Positions 1 through 6,604 of a stretch of DNA of 7,511 nucleotides are shown in pieces. The position numbers were made by a program, and so were the translations under genes. Numbering within the stretch: the stretch's first letter is position 1; every line of letters begins with the position of its first letter. This stretch comes from Geobacter sp. (GTDB taxonomy: Bacteria > Desulfobacterota > Desulfuromonadia > Geobacterales > DSM-12255): assembly GCA_012026855.1 (NCBI GenBank), contig VEOV01000090.1, forward strand, positions 1 through 7,511, given 5' to 3'. The notes beneath the pieces were generated by a model. The model had not been told where the DNA came from. It did not search any database and worked only from the letters and a program-made list of their open reading frames with translations.

Positions 1-591
1 CCCCCAGTGTTTGCCATTCACCCGCACCGGGGCAGAAACATCCAGCATATTCTCACCGGTGTCTCGCTTGTAATCCTGTATCAAGACATCCTGCTCGTTT
101 TTTGCTGCAGCAATACCGACCGGATCGTTGAAGATCCGTTTCGACCGGCTGGACATCTTGTCCTGGTCCAGATCACCGGTCTGCGCCTTGGAAAATTTGC
201 TGTTATGTGTCGGCAGATAACCGTTCCGGTCAACCAGCACGGCAAAAACGATTTCGTCGTCCTTGAGGAAGGAATCTTCATACTGAGGAAGGACCCTGTC
301 GAGGAAGGCATCATACTTGGTGGTGAATTTAGGCGGGTTGGAGCCTGGTATGGGCTGATAATTGTCGTCAAATATCTGCTCCAGGGTAAACCTGCGGTCA
401 TTGACAGCCTCGGTAAGCAGCCTCTCAATACTTGCTGCACCGGTAATGGCAAGGATCCTCCCCTTGGCCTGCAGGTCGGCGTACATATTGGCACTGCGCC
501 ACCGGACGAAATAAATGGTAAACACCGTCATGATCAGAATCATGACGATGATCAGTATCCCGACAATTTTCACCGAAAGTCTTTTTGTCAT
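1..591 (-). CDS. Methyl-accepting chemotaxis-type sensor, N-terminal part (partial)
   Basis: This is an open frame of 197 codons from ATG at 591 to the window edge; the C-terminus lies outside. Residues about 8-30 form one hydrophobic membrane segment after a short basic N-terminus (MTKRLSVKIV). A periplasmic sensor region of about 165 residues follows. It contains GYLPTHN (124-130), KRIFNDPVGIAA (151-162) and YKRDTGE (174-180), and ends at VNGKHWG. These motifs are familiar to me from Cache-like ligand-binding domains of chemoreceptors in Desulfobacterota and related bacteria, where a second membrane helix, HAMP and a methyl-accepting signalling domain follow. None of those is visible here, so a histidine kinase or cyclase with the same sensor is possible. 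The ribosome-binding site is modest (AGGGAT, about 5 bases before the ATG). The gene is divergent from the GGDEF-EAL gene, with 244 bp between the starts. The reading frame is secure; the chemoreceptor assignment is fairly likely. Confidence 0.75.
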   Translation of the reverse strand, partial: MTKRLSVKIVGILIIVMILIMTVFTIYFVRWRSANMYADLQAKGRILAITGAASIERLLTEAVNDRRFTLEQIFDDNYQPIPGSNPPKFTTKYDAFLDRVLPQYEDSFLKDDEIVFAVLVDRNGYLPTHNSKFSKAQTGDLDQDKMSSRSKRIFNDPVGIAAAKNEQDVLIQDYKRDTGENMLDVSAPVRVNGKHWG

Positions 592-606
592 AAATCATCC
601 CTGAAG

Positions 607-622
607 TGCAGTAGCGACTGCA
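607..622. repeat. Short inverted repeat upstream of the sensor gene
   Basis: Perfect 6-bp arms TGCAGT and ACTGCA are separated by AGCG. The repeat lies 15 bp before the start codon of the minus-strand sensor gene, probably within its leader. It could be an operator or a small leader hairpin. No T-tract follows, so it is not a terminator. A repeat this short can occur by chance. Confidence 0.35.
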
Positions 623-699
623 ATTAAGCTACACCAAATCAAAACCCTTGTAAATCAAATAGCGTTACAAAATGCATCACGAAAGGTAAACGACTTAAT

Positions 700-720
700 T
701 ACTTGAGCATTTAACAAGTA
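700..720. repeat. Inverted repeat TACTTG-N9-CAAGTA in the divergent intergenic region
   Basis: Perfect 6-bp arms are separated by 9 bp, so arm centres are about 15 bp apart, close to one and a half helical turns. It lies 13 bp upstream of the possible -35 of the plus-strand promoter, between the two divergent genes. That position would suit an operator, but no regulator is identified and chance is possible. Confidence 0.3.
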
Positions 721-733
721 TCGCTTTTACTGC

Positions 734-760
734 TTGACGTTACTCATTTACCCGTATAAA
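734..760 (+). promoter_or_regulatory. Possible sigma-70-type promoter for the GGDEF-EAL gene
   Basis: TTGACG (734-739) and TATAAA (755-760) each match the -35 and -10 consensus at five of six positions. The spacer is only 15 bp, shorter than the preferred 17, which lowers confidence. If used, it would give a leader of roughly 65-70 bases before the ATG at 836 and could drive the whole 836-5378 cluster. No better paired boxes were seen in this intergenic region. Confidence 0.35.
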
Positions 761-835
761 TATGTAATCAATACCTATAACAATGTTATTCCATTCAATC
801 CTATCGCCAGACAAATCTAACCTTCCAAAGGACCT

Positions 836-2335
836 ATGACCACCGAGGCAAAAACCAGGCGACAGCTTCTGGATGAGAACTCCGTTCTCAAAGGCCGTAT
901 CCAGGAGCTTGAAATGATCGACCAGGTGCGGAACGAAGAAATTCAAATCATGGTGAAGGCCGCCTTCCATGATGCCATCACCGGCCTACCCAACAAGGAT
1001 CTCTTCTATGACCACCTGTGCCAGGCACAGGCCCTGGCAAAACGCAACCAGAGCCTGACAGCTGTTGTTTTTTTCACCCTTGACCGGCTCAAGCTGATCA
1101 ATGACAGCCTCGGCCATGCTGCCGGCGACCTCCTGCTCAAACAGGTAGCCGGCAGGCTAAAAGCGGCACTGCGTGAATCAGACATACTGGCACGCCCCGG
1201 CAGAGACGAATTCATCATACTATTGCCCCAGGTGAACTCACTACTCGACGCCACTCTTGTCGCCGAGCGGATTTTCACCTCGTTGCAGACATCATTCACC
1301 ATAGATAACCATGAACTGGTAATAACCGGCAACATCGGCATCAGCCTCTCACCGAACTATACAGTGACTGCAGACGTCCTGATAAAAAATGCCTATAATG
1401 CCATGCAGCGGGCAAAAGAGGCCGGTCCCAACCAATATCGGACATACAGAGCGCTCGACATAGAAGCAGATTTTGACTCCCTGCTCATGGAAAACAGCCT
1501 CCGTCTGGCGCTGCAGAAAAATGAATTCTATCTCCACTATCAGCCCCAGGTTAACCTGCTGGAAGGCCGGGTAGTGGGCATTGAGTCACTGCTCCGCTGG
1601 CAGCACCCAAAACTGGGCAGCATTGCGCCGACTGACTTCATCCCGATCATTGAGCGAATCGGCCTCATCGAGCCTCTGAGCGAATGGGTTCTCAGAGAAG
1701 CCTGCACGCAGAACAAGCGGCTGCAGCAATCAGGCCACCCGCCGCTCAAGGTGGCGGTAAACCTTTCATCCAGCCAGTTGCACCAGCCCCATTTTCTCCA
1801 GACTGTCACCAAGATTCTCAAGGAGACTGGCCTAGACGGCAGATTCCTGGAAATCGAGATCACGGAAAGCGCCCTGGCAAAAAACATTACTGAAACCGCA
1901 ACAACCCTGGCAGCCCTTGCCAATATAGGTGTGCACATAGCCATTGATGATTTCGGCACAGGCTACTCCTCCCTGGCCTACTTGAGCAACTTCAAGATCG
2001 ACAACCTGAAAATTGACAAGTCCTTTGTCGACTCCATAACCTCCAATACCAGCAATGCCTCAATCTCCCGCGCCATCATTGCATTGGCCCACAGTCTCGG
2101 CCTGCGGGTCATTGCCGAAGGGGTTGAGACCCGGGAGCAGCTCTCCTTTCTCCACTCACTTAGCTGCGACGATGTGCAGGGCTACCTGTTAAGCTATCCG
2201 CTGGCCTTTGCCGACCTTGAACAGTTCATTGCCGCCAACACCCGGGCAAACGGGATTTTTTCCGGCTCGATCAAAGGTTATGACGGCAACATCCTCTGGC
2301 CGGCCAGCCCCGCTCCGGAGGCATTCGGCCACTGA
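836..2335 (+). CDS. GGDEF-EAL protein, probable c-di-GMP phosphodiesterase with degenerate cyclase domain
   Basis: This 499-residue protein has no membrane segment or signal peptide, so it is probably cytosolic. Residues about 8-40 look like a short coiled coil. A GGDEF domain spans about 44-205, starting at FHDAITGLPN. Its signature is GRDEF (122-126) rather than GGDEF, and the first metal-binding Asp of the usual D-x-D is Thr81 (FTLDRLKLIND). Both changes argue against diguanylate cyclase activity. The inhibitory-site motif RxxD is kept (R113-D116), so c-di-GMP or GTP binding may remain. An EAL domain spans about 216-465 with the motif ESLLRW (250-255). It keeps the residues expected for c-di-GMP hydrolysis: E250, N309, E341 and E344 (EITES), D371-D372 (DDFGTGYSS), K392, E428 (AEGVE) and Q448. 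I infer hydrolysis of c-di-GMP to pGpG. AAAGGA at 827-832 precedes the ATG closely. It is the first gene of a possible three-gene operon. Confidence 0.93.
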   Translation: MTTEAKTRRQLLDENSVLKGRIQELEMIDQVRNEEIQIMVKAAFHDAITGLPNKDLFYDHLCQAQALAKRNQSLTAVVFFTLDRLKLINDSLGHAAGDLLLKQVAGRLKAALRESDILARPGRDEFIILLPQVNSLLDATLVAERIFTSLQTSFTIDNHELVITGNIGISLSPNYTVTADVLIKNAYNAMQRAKEAGPNQYRTYRALDIEADFDSLLMENSLRLALQKNEFYLHYQPQVNLLEGRVVGIESLLRWQHPKLGSIAPTDFIPIIERIGLIEPLSEWVLREACTQNKRLQQSGHPPLKVAVNLSSSQLHQPHFLQTVTKILKETGLDGRFLEIEITESALAKNITETATTLAALANIGVHIAIDDFGTGYSSLAYLSNFKIDNLKIDKSFVDSITSNTSNASISRAIIALAHSLGLRVIAEGVETREQLSFLHSLSCDDVQGYLLSYPLAFADLEQFIAANTRANGIFSGSIKGYDGNILWPASPAPEAFGH

Positions 2336-2428
2336 CCGGTGTCATGGCTCAGGCAACCCAGATGAAGATCTGCTGGACGAAATGCGTTTTGATTATGTAT
2401 TCTGACGGTTCAGGCAAAAATGATTCCC

Positions 2429-2433
2429 AGGAG
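2429..2433 (+). promoter_or_regulatory. Ribosome-binding site supporting a TTG start for the penicillin-binding protein
   Basis: AGGAG is followed by six bases and then TTG at 2440, in frame with the penicillin-binding protein. The upstream in-frame ATGs at 2344, 2362 and 2395 have no recognisable Shine-Dalgarno sequence. This site therefore favours the TTG start. Confidence 0.6.
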
Positions 2434-2439
2434 CAGCAA

Positions 2440-4455
2440 TTGTTTTCCCATTCTGTGCAGCCCTCTCAAAGACTCCGTTTTTTTGCATCAGTCACCCTGC
2501 TTGTCCTCTTTTTCACCGTTCTACCGGTCAATGCCACCGAGATTATCGCCAGTTATCCGCTTCTCCCCGCGACATATTCATCAGTAAAGGTTTTTGACCG
2601 GGAGGGACATTTTGTCGGCAGGCTCATGCCGGAAACCAGGTACTGGACACCCATAGAACGGATTCCGGTTTTCCTGCAAAATGCGCTGGTGGCAGTGGAG
2701 GACGCCCGTTTTTACGAACATGGCGGTATTGATGTCAAAGGAATTGCCCGGGCAATGGTAAGGAATGTGGTTAAAGGGAGGCTGGCAGAAGGGGGCTCGA
2801 CCATCACCCAGCAACTGATCAAGAACAAGTTTCTCTCTGCCGAGAAGACCATCGACCGTAAACTCAAGGAAGGGATGATGGCGGTCGAGTTTGAGCAGCA
2901 GTACACCAAAAAGCAGATCCTGGAAATGTACTTCAACGAGATCTATTACGGCAATGGCGCCTGGGGCATTGCCCAGGCCTCCCGGCTGTACTTCGACAAG
3001 AATCCGGAGGCCCTGACCGACGGGGAAGCTGTTCTCCTGGCCGGCATTCCGAAAAACCCCGGGCGCTACAATCCAAGGGGCGAAGCAGCCAAGGTAACGG
3101 GGCGGCGGGATATTGTGCTGCAGAGGATGGTTGCCACCAGCAAGCTGACCGCCAGGCAGCAGAAAAAACTCCGGGCGCAGCGGGTCACCTTTACTCAGCC
3201 GAATCAGGCCCCCTACTACCTGGCCATGATCAAAAACCGGCTGGTGGAAAGTTACGGCAAAGGGATACTGGAAGCAGGCGGCATAGAGGTCACGGCGGCC
3301 CTGGATCTGAACCTGCAGAACCAGGCGGAGAAGTTTCTGGCTGAGGGGGTCAGAAAAATATCCCCCGAGCTGCAGGGGGCACTGCTCAGCATGGATGTAG
3401 CAACCGGCGATCTGCTGGCTGTTGCCGGCGGGGTTGATTTCAACAAGAGCGACTATAACCGTGCCCTGTATGCCAAACGCCAGCCGGGATCAAGCATCAA
3501 GCCGCTGATTTACGCAACGGCAGTTGAAAAAGGGATAACCGCCGCCAGCCACTGGAGCGACGAACCGAAAACCTGGAGCAGCGTCACCAATGCCGGCTGG
3601 ACACCACATAATTACGGCCGGGAGCAGTACGGCACCCTGTCGCTCAGACAGGCACTGGCACACTCCAACAACATTATCGCCGTCAAACTGCTCGAAACTG
3701 TTGGTGTCACAGATTTCACCGCCTTTGCAGGCAGACTGGGACTGCCGCTGCACGGCAGCGACCTCTCCCTGGCCCTGGGCACTGAAGAAGTCACCCTGCA
3801 GGAGATGGTGCAGGCCTACTCGCCGCTGTCCAATGGCGGTCAACGCACCTCGGCCCGCTCCATCATCAGGATTCTGGACCGCCGCACCAATGCCGTTACC
3901 GACTTCCCGCCGGCAGTCACCCCGGCCATCACCCCGGATGTTGCCTTCATCACCACCAGCATGCTGAAGGATGTGCTCAACTACGGCACAGCCAAAGGGC
4001 TGAAGAAATTCAGTCAGGAACGGCCGTCTGCCGGCAAGACCGGCACCACCGATGATTACCGCGATGCCTGGTTCATCGGCTATACTCCCCAGATAGTGAC
4101 TGGAGTCTGGGTGGGCAATGATATGCCCCATTCCAATGGCCGGGGCTTTACCGGCGGCGCAGTTGCCGCCCCGATCTGGGAGCGGTTCATGCGCACGGCA
4201 GTGGCAACCAGGCCGGCGGCTGACTTTCCCCAGCCGGACAGTGTGAGCAGAGTCATTATTGACCCCACATCCGAAGAAGCCGCCAACACAGGCTGTCCCC
4301 AGAAAGTAACCGAGTTCTTCACCGCTGCCACCGTACCGGCCGTCAACTGCCATCTGCATGGCGGCGAACCGCTGCAGCAGCCCCTGATACAGCTGCTGCC
4401 GGCTGAACTGATCGACCCGCCTCAGGCTCAGCCTGTCACTGCTCCTCTTAGGTAG
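2440..4455 (+). CDS. Class A penicillin-binding protein (PBP1A family, transglycosylase/transpeptidase)
   Basis: This enzyme polymerises lipid II into glycan strands and cross-links peptide stems in the periplasm. From the TTG at 2440 it has 671 residues. A hydrophobic segment at about 14-32 is a membrane anchor or, because it ends in VNA, possibly a cleavable signal. The GT51 domain shows all the usual motifs: VEDARFYEHGGID with catalytic Glu87, GGSTITQQ (118-125), RKLKE (140-144), KKQILEMYFNEIYYGNGAWG and the SRLYFDKN region. The transpeptidase has SSIK (nucleophile Ser351, Lys354), SNN (409-411) and KTGT (533-536). The C-terminal segment has two cysteines (619, 637) around FFTAATVPAVNC, as I recall for related proteins. 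It is at the short end for the family, with no obvious extra inserted domains. A start at ATG 2344 would add 32 residues that look unlike a PBP N-terminus and would leave 8 bp after the preceding gene; the TTG start leaves 104 bp. Family assignment is secure; the start is less so. Confidence 0.95.
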   Translation: MFSHSVQPSQRLRFFASVTLLVLFFTVLPVNATEIIASYPLLPATYSSVKVFDREGHFVGRLMPETRYWTPIERIPVFLQNALVAVEDARFYEHGGIDVKGIARAMVRNVVKGRLAEGGSTITQQLIKNKFLSAEKTIDRKLKEGMMAVEFEQQYTKKQILEMYFNEIYYGNGAWGIAQASRLYFDKNPEALTDGEAVLLAGIPKNPGRYNPRGEAAKVTGRRDIVLQRMVATSKLTARQQKKLRAQRVTFTQPNQAPYYLAMIKNRLVESYGKGILEAGGIEVTAALDLNLQNQAEKFLAEGVRKISPELQGALLSMDVATGDLLAVAGGVDFNKSDYNRALYAKRQPGSSIKPLIYATAVEKGITAASHWSDEPKTWSSVTNAGWTPHNYGREQYGTLSLRQALAHSNNIIAVKLLETVGVTDFTAFAGRLGLPLHGSDLSLALGTEEVTLQEMVQAYSPLSNGGQRTSARSIIRILDRRTNAVTDFPPAVTPAITPDVAFITTSMLKDVLNYGTAKGLKKFSQERPSAGKTGTTDDYRDAWFIGYTPQIVTGVWVGNDMPHSNGRGFTGGAVAAPIWERFMRTAVATRPAADFPQPDSVSRVIIDPTSEEAANTGCPQKVTEFFTAATVPAVNCHLHGGEPLQQPLIQLLPAELIDPPQAQPVTAPLR

Positions 4456-4523
4456 ACATCCAGCGCCAATCACTCTACTATGTCACTACCGGTACGGAAT
4501 TCAGTCTGATTTACGGAGAACAG

Positions 4524-5378
4524 ATGGAACAGATGGAAAACATGGAAAACCTGGCATTATGCCGCCTGCACACTCTCAGCATCGTCCGGATCGACCAGAA
4601 AGGCATCTGGCTTGCAGCCAGGGAACGACTGGCCCATCTCCCCAAACGTGAAGCGCCCCTGGCCCAACCAGGCGAACAGCTGGAGGTCTTTCTTTACCAG
4701 GTTGTGGAAAATGAACTGCAGGCCACCCTCAGGCCACCGCTGGCCCAGGCAGGGGAGTTTGCCCTGCTGACAGTCCGGTCGGTGGATCAGCACGGCGCCT
4801 TTCTCGACTGGGGTCTGGCCAAGGATCTGCTGGCACCTTACAGCCTGCAGCCTGAAAAGATGATCGTCGGCAGGAAGTACCTGGTCAAGGTGGATGTTGA
4901 CCAGCAGGGACGCCCTTTTGCCAACGCCCGCATCGATGAGTGTCTGGATCTGTCAGATTCGGGACTGCAGGAAGGGGATCAGGTCCAGCTGCAGGTCTGG
5001 CAGTTGACCGATCTTGGGGCAAAGGTCATTGTCAACAACCGCTACCCGGCTCTGCTCTACCGTGATGAACTCCCCAGCGGCAGCATGGTGGGGCGCAAGC
5101 TGACCGGCTATGTCAAGCGTGTGCGGGAGGATGGCAAACTGGATGTAACCTTGCGTAAAACCGGTGCAGAAGGGGTGGCGGATGCCAGAGAGGTAATCCT
5201 GAAATCTCTGGCCGCCAACGAAGGCAGCCTGCCGCTGCACGATCAAAGCCCGCCTGACCTGATTCTCCACTTGCTCGGCATGAGCAAGAAGACCTTCAAG
5301 AAAGCCATCGGCGGACTTTACAAGGACGGACTGGTGACACTTACGCCTGAAGGGGTGGTGCTGAAGAAAAAGCGCTAA
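4524..5378 (+). CDS. cvfB: CvfB-family S1-like RNA-binding protein with C-terminal winged helix
   Basis: This 284-residue protein matches my knowledge of the CvfB/YitL family: tandem S1-like OB folds followed by a winged-helix domain. Residues about 10-70 fit a first degenerate OB domain. GAFLDWGLAKDLLAPYS (91-107) is the most recognisable family stretch, in the second. A third S1-like unit (about 145-212) includes LTDLGAKVIVNNRYPALLYRDEL and YVKRVREDGKLDVTLR. Residues about 222-284 contain SPPDLILHLLGMSKKTFKKAIG and GLYKDGLVTLTPEGVVL, the winged helix. CvfB in Staphylococcus aureus binds RNA and affects virulence gene expression; the role here is unknown, so the symbol is family-level. GGAG (4515-4518) lies five bases before the ATG. 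Two further in-frame ATGs occur in the MEQMENMEN start. It begins 68 bp after the penicillin-binding protein gene with no terminator seen between, so it is probably co-transcribed, and ends before the hairpin at 5401. Confidence 0.88.
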   Translation: MEQMENMENLALCRLHTLSIVRIDQKGIWLAARERLAHLPKREAPLAQPGEQLEVFLYQVVENELQATLRPPLAQAGEFALLTVRSVDQHGAFLDWGLAKDLLAPYSLQPEKMIVGRKYLVKVDVDQQGRPFANARIDECLDLSDSGLQEGDQVQLQVWQLTDLGAKVIVNNRYPALLYRDELPSGSMVGRKLTGYVKRVREDGKLDVTLRKTGAEGVADAREVILKSLAANEGSLPLHDQSPPDLILHLLGMSKKTFKKAIGGLYKDGLVTLTPEGVVLKKKR

Positions 5379-5400
5379 TAGCTGGCTTCTGACAGATGCA

Positions 5401-5434
5401 AATAAAAAGGGCTGCAACCGCAGCCCTTTTTATT
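5401..5434. terminator. Bidirectional intrinsic terminator between convergent genes
   Basis: The perfect arms AATAAAAAGGGCTGC and GCAGCCCTTTTTATT (15 bp) enclose the 4-base loop AACC. The GC-rich core is GGGCTGC/GCAGCCC. The flanking A-tract and T-tract give a U-run after the hairpin on both strands. It lies 22 bp after the cvfB-like stop codon and 22 bp after the stop of the minus-strand lipoprotein gene, so one hairpin can end transcription from both sides. Confidence 0.92.
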
Positions 5435-5456
5435 TAACCATTATCTTTGCCAACAG

Positions 5457-6479
5457 CTATTTGGATGCCTGTTGGGTTTTGAGTTTATTCTGCCTCTTGA
5501 TCGCTTCATTAACCCGGTCAATCGACTTGGCAATTGTCTTACTCGGATGAACTTTCAGGTTTTCCATTATGCCGCCGGTGGGGGGCTGAATCAGTTTTTC
5601 AGATTTTTTATACAACTGCAGCGCTTCCGCCAAACGTCCGGAAGTTTCGAAGCATAGCCCTTTATTATGAATCGCTGCCGGAGCAGATGGGGCCGCCTCA
5701 ATCAATTCATCCCAGAGTTCACAGGCCCGCTCCATCCTGTTCAGTTTGGCAAACGCAATACTGCTTTCAAGTTTTGCCTCAAGCGCAGGATTCGAGCCAA
5801 GCCCCTCATCGGTAGTGACGACAGAAATAACGACATTTTCAACAAAAGGGGCAACATCCTTGCGCATCTGGCTGAGTACATCGGCTTTGGCACCACGCAT
5901 GATTTCTTCAACGGAATCGAGGGATGATTCCGAATCACTGCAATTATGGTCAACTTTAGTGCCCTTGATGTTATTGGCATAAATGATCTTGCCACTGCTT
6001 ACTTCAACCAGTTTGGGGGTAAATGAGATATGACCCTGTCTTTTGGTGCATGACACGGTATATTCACGTTTATCCTTATATCTCTTTTCCGAATAGCGGC
6101 TGTCATTATGAGTATATTCGGAAATCTTGCCGGTATATATTCCATTGGCGCCAACCATTTTACCGATTTTGGCAGCAGTCTTGGCATCAACCAGACCACT
6201 TTGACCAAACTTCATCTCATCCATGACCTTTGACAGTGACTGCCTGTCAATCAGCTCAAAATGCTGCTTATCATTGAGGGTTATTGCCGCCAGCATCCCC
6301 TCAACCTCAGTTGCCATGTCAGCCCCCTGCTTACCATCAAAAGGCAGGACGGCAATTCTGGTAAAGCGTGACGGTTCGGTAAAATTTGCCGGCACAGTCA
6401 CCTTGGCGGTAAAGTTCGGAGCAGCACAGCCGGTCAGCGCCAGACCGGCAATCAACAAAACAATACTCTTGAAACTCAT
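5457..6479 (-). CDS. Lipoprotein with CsgG/LpoB-like domain and C-terminal TPR-like region
   Basis: From ATG at 6479 the protein has 340 residues. The N-terminus is a lipoprotein signal with lipobox LTGC (Cys18) and Ala at +2, consistent with outer-membrane sorting. Residues about 38-175 resemble the CsgG/HfaB family: FTRIAVLPFDG, FELIDRQSLSKVMDEMKFGQSGLVD and AAKIGKMVGANGIYTGKI, then a strand-rich part ending LVEVSSGKIIYANNIKG. LpoB, an activator of penicillin-binding protein 1B, shares a related fold. Cys144 and Cys180 are in the exported part and could form a disulfide. Residues about 229-296 look like one or two TPR-type helical repeats (LEAKLESSIAFAKLNRMERACELWDEL and AAIHNKGLCFETSGRLAEALQLYKKS fit the pattern). 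The Lys-rich tail may be disordered. It is longer than CsgG (277 residues), and no curli partner gene is nearby, so secretion-pore function is not supported. Upstream in-frame starts, including TTG at 6539, are rejected because GGAGG and the promoter overlap or follow them. Function is unknown. Confidence 0.87.
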   Translation of the reverse strand: MSFKSIVLLIAGLALTGCAAPNFTAKVTVPANFTEPSRFTRIAVLPFDGKQGADMATEVEGMLAAITLNDKQHFELIDRQSLSKVMDEMKFGQSGLVDAKTAAKIGKMVGANGIYTGKISEYTHNDSRYSEKRYKDKREYTVSCTKRQGHISFTPKLVEVSSGKIIYANNIKGTKVDHNCSDSESSLDSVEEIMRGAKADVLSQMRKDVAPFVENVVISVVTTDEGLGSNPALEAKLESSIAFAKLNRMERACELWDELIEAAPSAPAAIHNKGLCFETSGRLAEALQLYKKSEKLIQPPTGGIMENLKVHPSKTIAKSIDRVNEAIKRQNKLKTQQASK

Positions 6480-6484
6480 TAAAG

Positions 6485-6489
6485 CCTCC
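6485..6489 (-). promoter_or_regulatory. Ribosome-binding site fixing the lipoprotein start
   Basis: GGAGG on the minus strand lies five bases before ATG at 6479, a near-ideal arrangement. An in-frame ATG three codons upstream overlaps this site and would lengthen the signal peptide without its own site, so 6479 is preferred. Confidence 0.85.
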
Positions 6490-6509
6490 ATATAAAATGT
6501 AATACCATT

Positions 6510-6539
6510 TATATAAACCCATAGCTGGCGCTTTGTCAA
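6510..6539 (-). promoter_or_regulatory. Sigma-70-type promoter for the lipoprotein gene
   Basis: On the minus strand a perfect -35 TTGACA (6539-6534) is followed, after 18 bp, by TATATA (6515-6510), within an AT-rich stretch. Transcription would begin around 6502, giving a leader of about 20-25 bases before the ATG. This suggests transcription independent of the ABC-F gene upstream on the same strand, 125 bp away. Confidence 0.65.
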
Positions 6540-6604
6540 ACGGCATCAGAGCAAAAACAGTTATAACCAATCAATGAGAAAAAAAGACTTGGCAGCCCCG
6601 GAGA

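Noticed and set aside
7..627. 206-codon plus-strand open frame at the left edge
   Set aside because: It is antisense to the sensor gene, whose membrane segment and sensor motifs are clear. The plus-strand product is featureless.
619..640. Sigma-54-like sequence (TGGTGTA ... TTGCA) on the minus strand upstream of the sensor gene
   Set aside because: The spacing between the GG and GC elements is two bases longer than sigma-54 promoters tolerate.
3490..4473. Long 327-codon open frame antisense to the penicillin-binding protein gene
   Set aside because: The plus strand clearly encodes the transpeptidase domain with all catalytic motifs here. The antisense product is Gly/Ala/Cys-rich with no recognisable domain, so it is a shadow of GC-rich codon use.
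4524..4550. Triple ATGGAA-type microrepeat at the start of the cvfB-like gene
   Set aside because: It merely offers three possible start codons. The ribosome-binding site fits the first, and a repeat this short is not strong evidence of phase variation.
6480..6604. Possible terminator after the ABC-F gene, with a run of seven T on the minus strand
   Set aside because: No stable GC-rich stem directly precedes the T-run; only 4-bp pairings were found.
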